A stretch of 64,000 nt of DNA, from positions 25,530 to 89,529 of the IMG/VR virus record IMGVR_UViG_3300036770_003326; one strand, given 5' to 3'. This document shows, one piece after another, positions 24,179-31,277 of this stretch. The DNA comes from a virus. A program made the translations under genes and the position numbers. Position 1 is the first letter of the stretch; each line of letters starts with the position of its first letter. The notes under the pieces were generated by a model. That model was given only the letters and a program-made list of their open reading frames with translations, was not told the DNA's origin and searched no databases.

Positions 24179-24376
24179 ATGGAACTATTTAAAAGTAAAT
24201 GGGGTCAATGGACAGACCTATCAACTACGGGGTATATGGGGTATAAATATTTACTTCAAGCAAGAAGGCATAAAGACGGAAGAATACAATACAGAGTAGA
24301 AAAAAGTAAGGATTGCTATACTTGCAACATTCCAACACTTGAACAATTAGAAAAAGTAACCTTTAAATCAGAATAA
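24179..24376 (+). CDS. Small basic protein, 65 aa
   Basis: Start at ATG 24179, inside the repeat-derived leader. MELFKSKWGQWTDL opens a Lys/Tyr/Trp-rich protein, probably a small beta domain, that ends in repeat-encoded TFKSE. A similar compact fold occurs in many Bacteroidota accessory proteins, but no family is named. It overlaps the previous stop by two bases or less. Confidence 0.55.
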   Translation: MELFKSKWGQWTDLSTTGYMGYKYLLQARRHKDGRIQYRVEKSKDCYTCNIPTLEQLEKVTFKSE

Positions 24377-24377
24377 G

Positions 24378-24563
24378 ATGAAAACAATAAATGACTTTAT
24401 TAAAGAACTTCAAATGATTAGTGAAGAAAAAAGAAAATTACCATTGGTTGTTCAATGTCCAAATGGGGAAATAACATCACCAACAATTAAGATGATGTGG
24501 GATGAACCATTAATGATGTTTGAAAAAGAACCTGATAAAATGATTATTAGTTGGAGAGATTAA
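24378..24563 (+). CDS. Small hypothetical protein, 61 aa
   Basis: A soluble protein (MKTINDFIKELQMISEEKRKLP, VVQCPNGE, MIISWRD) that ends before the next repeat copy, so here the repeat is spacer and not coding. The pattern is like small Bacteroidota accessory proteins of unknown function. Confidence 0.55.
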   Translation: MKTINDFIKELQMISEEKRKLPLVVQCPNGEITSPTIKMMWDEPLMMFEKEPDKMIISWRD

Positions 24564-24581
24564 CCTTTAAATCAGAATAGA

Positions 24582-24980
24582 ATGATAATACAAACAAGAA
24601 GGACTTATGATTTTATTGAAATAAAAGTTGATGAAATTAAAACTACAATTTTTAAAAGTGACATTAAGGAAATAAATGACACAATTGAAAATTTATTACA
24701 AGTAGTTGATGAATTAAAAACACTAAAAGAAAGACAAAAAAACAGAACTATGAAACAAACAGCAGTAGAATGGTTGGTTAACGAACTTAAAAACAATCAC
24801 GGTATAGATTTAAAATTATACAATGAGTTTGACAAAGCCAAAGAAATGGAGAAAAAGCAGAGAAAAAAAGACTTTGTTAATGGCTATAAATCAAGAGCCA
24901 AAGAAAGCAATTTAATTTTTGATGAAACCTCTGAAATGTATGCAATTAAATTATTTAACGAAACCTTTAAATCAGAATAG
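24582..24980 (+). CDS. In-frame fusion of a coiled-coil segment to an AVEWLV-family protein, 132 aa
   Basis: Residues 1-56 are a Lys/Glu/Ile-rich helical segment ending KNRT. Residue 57 is Met, and from there the reading is a complete family member: KQTAVEWLVNEL, KAKEMEKKQ, LFNETFKSE. The junction AACAGAACTATGAAACAAAC resembles a degraded boundary element without its stop. Either a fused gene or two translated units sharing one frame. Confidence 0.6.
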   Translation: MIIQTRRTYDFIEIKVDEIKTTIFKSDIKEINDTIENLLQVVDELKTLKERQKNRTMKQTAVEWLVNELKNNHGIDLKLYNEFDKAKEMEKKQRKKDFVNGYKSRAKESNLIFDETSEMYAIKLFNETFKSE

Positions 24981-24981
24981 A

Positions 24982-25368
24982 ATGAAAGCAAATGAATTAA
25001 GAATAGGAAATTATGTTTATGATACTTTAGGTAAAGTAAATACCTATATTGTAAAAGAACCACATAATCAAGTTAAACCAATCCCGCTAACAGAAGAATG
25101 GTTGTTGAAGTTTGGATTTAAAAAATACCCTGACATTAGAGATACATTTCAACAAGTATATTATGATTCCTATCAACTTGAAATTGATAGATTTACTATT
25201 ATTTCATTTTCTATCCAACAAAACAATAAAAATTTGATTAAGTGTAATTATGATAGAGGTTATAGGTCAGAAGATAATAAAAAAAATTATTACATCAAAT
25301 ATCTTCATCAACTTCAAAACCTATACTTTGCACTTACAGGAGAAGAATTAACCTTTAAATCAGAATAG
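24982..25368 (+). CDS. MKANELRIGN-family small protein, 128 aa
   Basis: This matches a small-protein type very common in Bacteroidota genomes and phages: MKANELRIGNYV, PIPLTEEWLLKFGF, HQLQNLYFALTGEEL. Its function is unknown, and it is probably a compact beta-rich domain with a helical end. The normal C-terminus is here extended by repeat-encoded TFKSE. Start set by the repeat leader. Confidence 0.7.
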   Translation: MKANELRIGNYVYDTLGKVNTYIVKEPHNQVKPIPLTEEWLLKFGFKKYPDIRDTFQQVYYDSYQLEIDRFTIISFSIQQNNKNLIKCNYDRGYRSEDNKKNYYIKYLHQLQNLYFALTGEELTFKSE

Positions 25369-25369
25369 A

Positions 25370-25582
25370 ATGAAAACAATAACAAAATCAGTAATTAAGT
25401 TGTCGGATATTCCACAGCATTTACAACAAAATGTAGCATTACAAGGACATAAAATACATACTTATGCAGAGTTTCACATTGATAATTCAGAACAAGATGA
25501 TTTAACATTGTGGCTATTAAATAAACATCCTACATTAAAAAGGAAAATAAGTTTTTTAATTCATATTGATAAATCAGAATAG
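25370..25582 (+). CDS. Small hypothetical protein, 70 aa
   Basis: MKTITKSVIKLSDIP begins a soluble mixed protein ending HIDKSE. The last residues and stop come from the 5'-truncated boundary repeat at 25569, which shows how the repeat can donate a new C-terminus. No domain recognised. Confidence 0.55.
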   Translation: MKTITKSVIKLSDIPQHLQQNVALQGHKIHTYAEFHIDNSEQDDLTLWLLNKHPTLKRKISFLIHIDKSE

Positions 25583-25583
25583 A

Positions 25584-25793
25584 ATGACAGCAAAAGAAAA
25601 AGCAAATAGATTGTGCATTGATTTTTTAATGAACATTGATACAGATGATTGTGATTTTGGAATGAATAAAGAAATGGCAAAACAATGTGCATTGGTTGCA
25701 GTGAATGAAATACTTGAAAGTTTTATAATAACTATCCCTAAACATCAAACTGAGTTTTGGGAGCAAGTTAAACAAGAAATAATTAACCTTTAA
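25584..25793 (+). CDS. MTAKE-family small protein, 69 aa
   Basis: MTAKEKANRLCIDF, NKEMAKQCALVAVNEIL and FWEQVKQEIINL give the order typical of this small helical family. It is a distant paralogue of the integron cassette A product at 23135. The ATG at 25584 directly after the repeat is preferred over the in-frame upstream frame. Confidence 0.65.
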   Translation: MTAKEKANRLCIDFLMNIDTDDCDFGMNKEMAKQCALVAVNEILESFIITIPKHQTEFWEQVKQEIINL

Positions 25794-25804
25794 ATTAGAA
25801 TAAG

Positions 25805-26047
25805 ATGACAGCAGTAGAAGAATTAATACATTTTATTAAAAATGATAGAATGCAAAGTACATACACAAAAGAACAAATATTGGAACTACTTAAATTTAAG
25901 TTAGAAAAAGAGAAAGAGCAGATGATTGAATTTGCTAAGTACACAGAATTTATTGATACAGATAAAAGTGATATGAACAAAGTAATAGACTTTTACTTAA
26001 CACTTGACGGAGAAGAATTTGTTGAAGAAACCTTTAAATCAGAATAA
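25805..26047 (+). CDS. AVEWLV-related small protein, 80 aa
   Basis: MTAVEELIHFIKN is a diverged family N-terminus. KLEKEKEQMIEFAK replaces the EMEKEQ segment, and EETFKSE ends the protein. Helical and acidic throughout. Bounded by repeat copies at 25785 and 26029. Confidence 0.6.
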   Translation: MTAVEELIHFIKNDRMQSTYTKEQILELLKFKLEKEKEQMIEFAKYTEFIDTDKSDMNKVIDFYLTLDGEEFVEETFKSE

Positions 26048-26048
26048 G

Positions 26049-26250
26049 ATGGAAAACAGCAGTAGAATGGTTTCAAGAACAGTTTAATAAGTATTATGCT
26101 TTTTCAAAGGAAGAAATGCAAACATTTGATTGGATGTTTAACAAAGCCAAAGAAATGGAGAAAGAGCAGATAATAGATGCTTGTAAACAATGTTCTTATA
26201 GTTATGAAGAAGCAGAACAATACTACAACGAAACCTTTAAATCAGAATAA
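26049..26250 (+). pseudogene. AVEWLV-family copy disabled by a one-base shift at the start
   Basis: After ATGG at 26049 the frame of AAA ACA GCA GTA (from 26053) reads KTAVEWFQEQF, AKEMEKEQI and YYNETFKSE to TAA at 26248-26250, a complete family member. The ATG is out of that frame by one extra G; its own frame stops after 12 codons at 26087. Either a genuine inactivating insertion or a sequencing error beside the GG-AAAA run. Confidence 0.7.
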
Positions 26251-26251
26251 G

Positions 26252-26329
26252 ATGATGATTGCAATTGTATTTTTCTTAATAGGAATAGTTGTTGGACTTA
26301 TAATGGGTTACAACATAATGAAAAAATAA
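26252..26329 (+). CDS. Single-pass membrane micro-protein, 25 aa
   Basis: MMIAIVFFLIGIVVGL begins a 25-residue peptide ending MKK. It is almost entirely one hydrophobic helix with a basic tail. It starts at the repeat-linked ATG and ends just before a truncated repeat copy. Similar micro-proteins are common in phage accessory regions. Confidence 0.5.
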   Translation: MMIAIVFFLIGIVVGLIMGYNIMKK

Positions 26330-26344
26330 TTAAATCAGAATAAG

Positions 26345-26395
26345 ATGAAAGTAACATATAAATTTTCTTATTATACTTTAAACGCTTTAAACTAA
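26345..26395 (+). CDS. Micro-frame, 16 aa, doubtful
   Basis: MKVTYKFSYYTLNALN follows the last, truncated repeat copy at 26331. It may be the start of a cassette whose body was lost. Coding potential cannot be judged at this length. Confidence 0.25.
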   Translation: MKVTYKFSYYTLNALN

Positions 26396-26401
26396 AATAA
26401 A

Positions 26402-26596
26402 ATGAAACAATTTCTTTTATATACACTCTCCTGGATAAGCCAAAACTTGGCTGTACCATTTTGGGTAGTAGGACACGTTCATTTGAGTATTAATGTATAT
26501 GAAGATATTTACGAACTGCTAGCGTCATTTGGCATGAACGCAATTGTCCTAGCAGGATTTATTTACGATTATTTAAAACAAATAAAAAAATTATAG
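26402..26596 (+). CDS. Small membrane protein, 64 aa
   Basis: MKQFLLYTLSWISQN starts a protein with two hydrophobic stretches (residues about 4-24 and 38-55) and a basic end (KQIKKL), as in a small two-helix inner-membrane protein. It is the first gene after the repeat array; its leader AAACTAAAATAAAATG keeps only the 3' part of the boundary element. Confidence 0.55.
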   Translation: MKQFLLYTLSWISQNLAVPFWVVGHVHLSINVYEDIYELLASFGMNAIVLAGFIYDYLKQIKKL

Positions 26597-26599
26597 CAT

Positions 26600-26740
26600 A
26601 TGAAATATGAATTTAGAATAATAAAATGGGATACACATTTTATGTTAATACCCACAATAGCAATAGTAAGAGAAGAAAATGGTGGTATAGGGATATCTTT
26701 AGTATGGTTTAATAGGGCAATAGAATTTATTGTGGGATGA
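26600..26740 (+). CDS. Hypothetical protein, 46 aa
   Basis: MKYEFRIIKWDTHFML opens a short aromatic, beta-predicted protein. Its TGA overlaps the next ATG (ATGA), which supports coupled translation. Not recognised. Confidence 0.5.
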   Translation: MKYEFRIIKWDTHFMLIPTIAIVREENGGIGISLVWFNRAIEFIVG

Positions 26741-26976
26741 CAGAAGAATTTGTAAATAGAGCCATTGATAAATTATTTATTATAAATAATAATTCTTTAG
26801 TCATACAAGAATTTAGTATTTATTTAGAATATAAGACTTGGTTTATAAAAACCCTTAAAAAACATAATAGTACTTATACTAAAAGAGATTTACTAAGAAT
26901 TTGGAGTGAATTTGAAGAAAAATATATTATAATCCTTAAAATTAAAAATCATGAATATACCTATGAACAAGAATAG
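26737..26976 (+). CDS. Hypothetical protein, 79 aa
   Basis: A helical, charged protein (MTEEFVNRAIDKLF) with no known motif. It is coupled to the upstream gene by an ATGA overlap and overlaps the next by 26 bases. Confidence 0.5.
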   Translation: MTEEFVNRAIDKLFIINNNSLVIQEFSIYLEYKTWFIKTLKKHNSTYTKRDLLRIWSEFEEKYIIILKIKNHEYTYEQE

Positions 26977-27103
26977 TTCCCCTAAAACCTTACCTGAAAT
27001 AATATCCTATTGGAAAGGATTTAAAGGGAATAGTTTTAATATTGATTTATACATAAAAATATGCTTGGCTAAAGCTAAATTAATAAATCATGAAAAAAAC
27101 TGA
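26951..27103 (+). CDS. Hypothetical protein, 50 aa
   Basis: MNIPMNKNSSPKTLP onward to TGA at 27101. Lys/Asn-rich, soluble. An alternative start is the Met at residue 5. It overlaps both neighbours, so it is probably translated in the same operon. Confidence 0.45.
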   Translation: MNIPMNKNSSPKTLPEIISYWKGFKGNSFNIDLYIKICLAKAKLINHEKN

Positions 27104-27356
27104 ACAGCTTACTAGAGTAAGATTAGACGAACTAAGTTTATATCTACAAACAATATATCAGCAGTATGGCAAAAAAACTAATCAAGAATATGCTGATTTA
27201 GTGCAGCATCATTTTAAAGTAGAATGTAGTACTCAAGATATAGAATTTATAGAAGACTTAGAGCACCACAAAAAACAATTAGATTATGAACTAATATCCA
27301 GAAGAGAAGAATATTTTAGATCTCAAGGATTATCAAACTTTTTAGATTATGAGTAA
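27090..27356 (+). CDS. Hypothetical helical protein, 88 aa
   Basis: Strongly helical and charged (MKKTEQLTRVRLDELS), with Tyr/Gln-rich turns and a predicted helix-turn-helix-like arrangement around residues 25-50 (NQEYADLVQHHFKVECS). DNA binding is possible but unproven. Overlaps the next gene by eight bases. Confidence 0.5.
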   Translation: MKKTEQLTRVRLDELSLYLQTIYQQYGKKTNQEYADLVQHHFKVECSTQDIEFIEDLEHHKKQLDYELISRREEYFRSQGLSNFLDYE

Positions 27357-27597
27357 TAGTGTAATACAAGAAATTATCACAAGATTAGAAACAGAGTATG
27401 ATAAAGCTCACAGTGTTGAATCTAAAAGTATATTAGCATATCTAACAGGGCTGTTAAAAAATAATTATGTTATTAAAGAAAAAAATCTTTTAGAAAAATT
27501 TTACATTAAAGGCATAATGCAGAGTATAGATAGTTTTGAAAATGATACTATTTTAAAATCTTTTGACGATCTTTATAATCAAGAAAACTTAACATGA
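27349..27597 (+). CDS. Hypothetical protein, 82 aa
   Basis: A soluble helical protein (MSNSVIQEIITRLETEYD). Its phrase SILAYLTGLL and length fit small Bacteroidota phage proteins of unknown role. ATGA-type overlap with the following gene. Confidence 0.5.
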   Translation: MSNSVIQEIITRLETEYDKAHSVESKSILAYLTGLLKNNYVIKEKNLLEKFYIKGIMQSIDSFENDTILKSFDDLYNQENLT

Positions 27598-27809
27598 TGA
27601 AAGATAGTTTATTATTATTAGCAGCCGTAGCTATATGGACATACATGGGTATGTATGGCTATATTTATTGGACACAAAAAACCAATGATTATTTACACAG
27701 AAAATGGAGAAGGGATGAGATAAAATTAATACCTATAATGGGAATTTTAGGTATTTTTTCTTATGTAGTGGGGCATATTATTTTTAATAACAACAAATAT
27801 AAAAACTAA
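27594..27809 (+). CDS. Small membrane protein, 71 aa
   Basis: Two hydrophobic helices (residues about 5-24 and 47-65) flank a basic loop (LHRKWRRDEIK), which should lie in the cytoplasm. Start MM at 27594; the second Met is equally possible. Confidence 0.55.
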   Translation: MMKDSLLLLAAVAIWTYMGMYGYIYWTQKTNDYLHRKWRRDEIKLIPIMGILGIFSYVVGHIIFNNNKYKN

Positions 27810-27820
27810 AAAAAAAAATT

Positions 27821-27991
27821 ATGGAGAATTACAAAATAGTAGAAAATGCACATGGTTCTTTTAACATTAAAAAAAGAACATTATTATTCTTTTGGAAATA
27901 TTTACCGCATCCAAAATATTCTAACGTAATATGGCATAGTAAGACTCGTAGAGGCGCACAAGCTTATATTAACTTACTAGTTAAAAAATAG
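27821..27991 (+). CDS. Small basic protein, 56 aa
   Basis: MENYKIVENAHGSFN leads into an aromatic, Lys/Arg-rich protein (KTRRGAQAYINLL) that could bind nucleic acid. It is the last small accessory gene before the polymerase gene, 31 bases upstream of it. Confidence 0.5.
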   Translation: MENYKIVENAHGSFNIKKRTLLFFWKYLPHPKYSNVIWHSKTRRGAQAYINLLVKK

Positions 27992-28022
27992 ATAATTATT
28001 ATCTGTAAAATCTTAAATTAAT

Positions 28023-29777
28023 ATGATTTATTTAGTAACTAACCAACGGAGTTTATTTAATTCCGTTGGTTATATTATATGTGATGTAGAAGAATCTTTA
28101 AAATATTTAAATAACCTTGATATAATAGCAGTCGATACAGAAACTATGGGTATGGATCCCTATACTTGTAATTTAGTTTCTTTGCAATTAGGCGATAACG
28201 ACAAGCAATATGTAATAGATGTTAATACAGTAGATATCAAAGTATATAAAGAATTACTTGAGAGTAAAACACTAATATTTCATAATGCAAAATTTGATTT
28301 AAGGTTTTTATATCATCATAATATAGTACCAAAGAAAATATTTGATACTTTTTTAGTAGAAAGAATATTGTTTACGGGCATAGACTCTGCAAGAAAATCT
28401 TTAGATGCTGTAGTGCATAAATACTGCAAAATAGAACTTGATAAAACTGTTCGCGGTGCCATTCACAGAGAAGGTTTGAGTACAAGAGTAATAAAATATG
28501 CTGCTTACGATGTAAAGTTTCTTCATGAAGTAATGAGAAAACAACAAGTATTTCTACAAGAACATAACTTAACTCGTACTGCTAGTTTAGACAATGAATT
28601 TGTTAAAGTTCTAGCTTATATAGAGTATTGTGGTTTTTATCTAAATCCTAAAGATTGGCAAAAAAAGTGCGAAGAAGACTTGAAAGATCTAAACGTCATA
28701 AAAGCACAATTGGATCAATTTATTCTAGATAATCCTGAAAAATATAGCAAGTATATAGACAATCAATTAAGTTTATTTGACGAAGGAACAAAATGTAAAT
28801 TAAACTGGGCTTCTTCTCATCAAGTAATTCCTTTTATGCAAAGTCTAGGTGTTGATACTCTTACTAAAGATAAACAAACAGGCTTATCTAAACATTCTGT
28901 AGATAAAAAAGTAATAGGGCCACAAAAGAAAAAACATCCTATTATTAAAACTTATATAGAATTTACTGAGCATCAAAAAGTTGTAAGTACTTATGGTGAA
29001 AATTGGTTTAATTATATTAATCCTGTTACTAAACGTGTACATAGCAATTATCAGCAAATTATGAATACTGGTAGATTATCTAGTGGTCAAAAAGGAGATA
29101 GAAAGAAAAACTTACCACAATTGCCTAATATGCAAAATATACCTAGTGATTCTAGAACTAGATCATGTTTTCAAGCACAAAAAGGTAACAAACTTATAGT
29201 GAGTGACTATTCTGGCCAAGAACAAATAGTATTGGCTAATAAGAGTTTGGATCCTGACTTGTTATATTTTTATTCTCAAGGTCTTGGAGATATGCATAGT
29301 TTTGTTGCAAGTAAAATATTTCCTGAGCTTAGTAATTTAACTCTTGATGAGATTAAAAACAACCACAAAGACAAACGACAGATTGCTAAAGGTGCTGGTT
29401 TTGCGATAAATTATGGTGGTACTGGAATTACTATTTCTCAAAATCTTTCTATTTCTATGGAAGAAGGCGAAAAAGTATATCAAGAATATTTTAAAGCATT
29501 TCCTGGATTAGCTAATTATTTTAAACAAGAAAAACAAAAGGCTTTAAAACTAGGCTATATAGAGTTTAATAATATTAGCAACCGTAAATGTTTTATAGAT
29601 TATTTTCAAGACTTTACTAGATTGCACAATGATATTTATAATACAGAAGGTTTTTGGGAAAATTACAAACACGAAAAAGAAAATAATACTGAAAAATTTA
29701 AATTGTTCTATAAACCCAAAGTACGTGAATATTTTATGAAAAAAGGTGATATTGAACGTATGTCACTTAATTATCCT
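28023..29777 (+). CDS. polA: DNA polymerase I (family A), exon 1 (585 codons)
   Basis: Replicative DNA polymerase with 3'-5' proofreading. Exo motifs: DTE at residues 38-40, HNAKFDLRF at 87-95 and YAAYDVKF at 159-166. Polymerase motif A: VSDYSGQEQ at 393-401 (catalytic Asp395). Motif B: KRQIAKGAGFAINYGG at 451-466. The exon ends at ...SLNYP; translation into the intron adds one Lys and stops. Joined to exon 2 (30620-30874) it gives a 669-aa enzyme with motif B and motif C regions complete. No 5'-3' exonuclease domain is present, as is usual for phage enzymes. Confidence 0.95.
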
Positions 29778-30619
29778 AAATGAATGGGACCTTACTCAGT
29801 GATGAGTATTGCAAACTCCGTGAATTGCTGGAAGGCTAAGGGCACGTCCGCCTATGCTAATCAGCAGCCAAGACTACTAGGAATAGTAGTAAGGTTCAGA
29901 GACTAGGTTATGGAGACCAGAACGGTCGGTAAAAACCCACGAGTGCGGAGCATCTTTAATTAATTATCCAAATAAACTATTAGGATAATTAAAACAATTT
30001 AAGTATTTTTGCTAAAATATTAAAACTATGATAGCAAAAAAATGTAGTAAATGCCAAAAAGTACTTCCTATAGAAGAATTTTATAAATATGCCAAAAGTA
30101 AAGACGGGTTAACACATCATTGTCAGCATTGTTATAGAAAATATAGGAAAGAAAAACAAGAACATTATCGTCAATATATGGAAAATCGTAGAAAAACTGA
30201 TAATGAACGTGTCAAACAAATGAAAAATAAGTCTTGGCAAAATTTAGATCCTAGGAAAAAAATGTTACAACAAGTTAAAAATCGTTGTAATAGAAAAAAC
30301 TTAGAATTTAATTTAGAATTAGAAGATATTATTTTACCGCCAGTATGTCCATTATTAGAAATACCTTTTGTTGTAGGTACTAGAGATAATTATGAACACA
30401 CATATAGTTTAGATAGGATAGACTCTTCTAAAGGATATATTAAAGGTAATGTTTGGGTAATTACAAAGTTGGCAAATTCTATGAAAAACTCTGCTTCTAA
30501 AGAAGAGTTAGTAGTTTTTGCTAAAAACATATTTAAATATTTTAAAGATGATGATATAGTCCGAACTGTATAGAAATATACAGAAATATGAGATAAAGAG
30601 CTCATATAGTAACAAATTG
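29778..30619 (+). ncRNA. Group I self-splicing intron in the polymerase gene
   Basis: The 842-base insert interrupts the motif NYP/IQG. The exon ends ...TCCT, which pairs with GGGA at 29786-29789 (P1 with the required U-G wobble at the splice site). TGAAT at 29781-29785 pairs exactly with ATTCA at the start of exon 2 (P10). The intron ends in G at 30619. Core segments typical of group I introns are present: AATCAGCAGCCAAG (about 29860), GTTCAGAGACTA (about 29893) as one P7 strand and ATATAGTCC (about 30555) as the other. The nuclease gene lies between the P7 strands. Confidence 0.92.
30028..30573 (+). CDS. HNH homing endonuclease within the intron, 181 aa
   Basis: Residues 1-40 form a zinc-finger-like segment (KKCSKCQKVLP...HHCQHCYRKY, four cysteines in two CxxC pairs). 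A basic linker follows (about 45-95). The C-terminal HNH-type core contains CPLLEIPF, YSLDRIDSSKGYIKGNVWVIT and LANSMKN. Such nucleases cut intron-lacking alleles to drive intron spread. The last codons overlap the intron's P7 strand, so the protein end is constrained by RNA structure. Confidence 0.85.
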   Translation: MIAKKCSKCQKVLPIEEFYKYAKSKDGLTHHCQHCYRKYRKEKQEHYRQYMENRRKTDNERVKQMKNKSWQNLDPRKKMLQQVKNRCNRKNLEFNLELEDIILPPVCPLLEIPFVVGTRDNYEHTYSLDRIDSSKGYIKGNVWVITKLANSMKNSASKEELVVFAKNIFKYFKDDDIVRTV

Positions 30620-30874
30620 ATTCAAGGATCTTCTGCTGACATTACAAAACTTGCAGGTATATATTTCTTTAGGTATTTAGAAGAAAATAATTTAGTATTT
30701 AAAGTGCTTATGCCTAATGTAGTTCATGACGAATGGATTGTAGAAAGTCCTGAAAACATGGCTGAAGAAATAAGTAAAGTCTTAAAACAATGTATGGAAG
30801 ATGCTGGTAAATTATTTTGCCCTGTTGTAAAATTATCTGCTGATCCACATATCACTGATTATTGGGAGCATTAA
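30620..30874 (+). CDS. polA: DNA polymerase I (family A), exon 2 (84 codons)
   Basis: Begins IQGSSADITKLAG, the second half of the conserved NYPIQGSSAD helix, and contains motif C VVHDEWIVE with the second catalytic aspartate. It ends at TAA 30872-30874. There is no natural start codon of its own; a TTG three bases upstream belongs to the intron end. It is expressed after splicing to exon 1. Confidence 0.93.
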   Translation: MQGSSADITKLAGIYFFRYLEENNLVFKVLMPNVVHDEWIVESPENMAEEISKVLKQCMEDAGKLFCPVVKLSADPHITDYWEH

Positions 30875-30884
30875 AAAATAAAAT

Positions 30885-31277
30885 ATGGAAAAAGATATAA
30901 ATTTTAACGAGTTTGATGTATTAATAAATAACTACGAGAAGAAAATAGAAATATTGAAAAAATGTAAATACTATTACAATTATTTTAAAAAAGTAAAAAA
31001 TTCTAAAAATAGTTACTTAGTAGAATTGCGCACTAAAATAGGTAAAGAATTATATGATATGGGTGCTAGTCTTACTGAAGTAGGCAAAGCAATTGGAAGA
31101 AATCATTGTACTGTAATACATAATAGAAAAACAAGTGCTCATAGGTATATAGAAGATATAGTAGAAGAAAATGCTCATTACTGGATAGAAAATAATTTGT
31201 ATCCAAGTACTTTAAGTGTGAAAAAATACAATCAACCTTATAAAGTAACTTTTAAATTAGTAAAAAAAGATGACTAG
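30885..31277 (+). CDS. DnaA domain IV-like DNA-binding protein, 130 aa
   Basis: Residues about 40-95 match the C-terminal DnaA helix-turn-helix: LRTKIGKELYDMGASLTEV, then GRNHCTVIHNRKTS, which parallels the DnaA signature GRDHTTVLHA. The AAA+ ATPase part of DnaA is absent. The protein could recognise DnaA-box-like sites at the phage origin or interfere with host initiation. Ten bases after polA and overlapping the helicase gene by eight, so clearly part of the replication operon. Confidence 0.75.
   Translation: MEKDINFNEFDVLINNYEKKIEILKKCKYYYNYFKKVKNSKNSYLVELRTKIGKELYDMGASLTEVGKAIGRNHCTVIHNRKTSAHRYIEDIVEENAHYWIENNLYPSTLSVKKYNQPYKVTFKLVKKDD

Larger units (their letters stand above)
22443..26347 (+). 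repeat. Dispersed 23-bp gene-boundary repeat, 14 copies
   Basis: The core is CCTTTAAATCAGAATAA (or TAG), preceded by AA and usually followed within two to four bases by the next ATG. Copies begin at 22443, 22775, 23001, 23937, 24159 (CATTTAAATC variant), 24358, 24562, 24962, 25350, 25569 (5' end lost), 25785 (one base change), 26029, 26232 and 26331 (5' end lost). In many copies the repeat encodes the end of a protein (TFKSE plus stop). In others (22443, 23937, 24562, 25785) it lies after a stop and is only spacer. Because it stays conserved in both roles, selection or copying acts on the DNA, not the peptide. Confidence 0.9.

Noticed and set aside
22443-26347. CRISPR array
   Set aside because: Repeats are short and spaced irregularly by whole genes, with start and stop codons in register; there are no uniform spacers and no cas genes.
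28023-30874. Two separate polymerase subunit genes or a frameshift
   Set aside because: The gap shows exact group I intron guide pairings and an HNH gene, so splicing explains the split.
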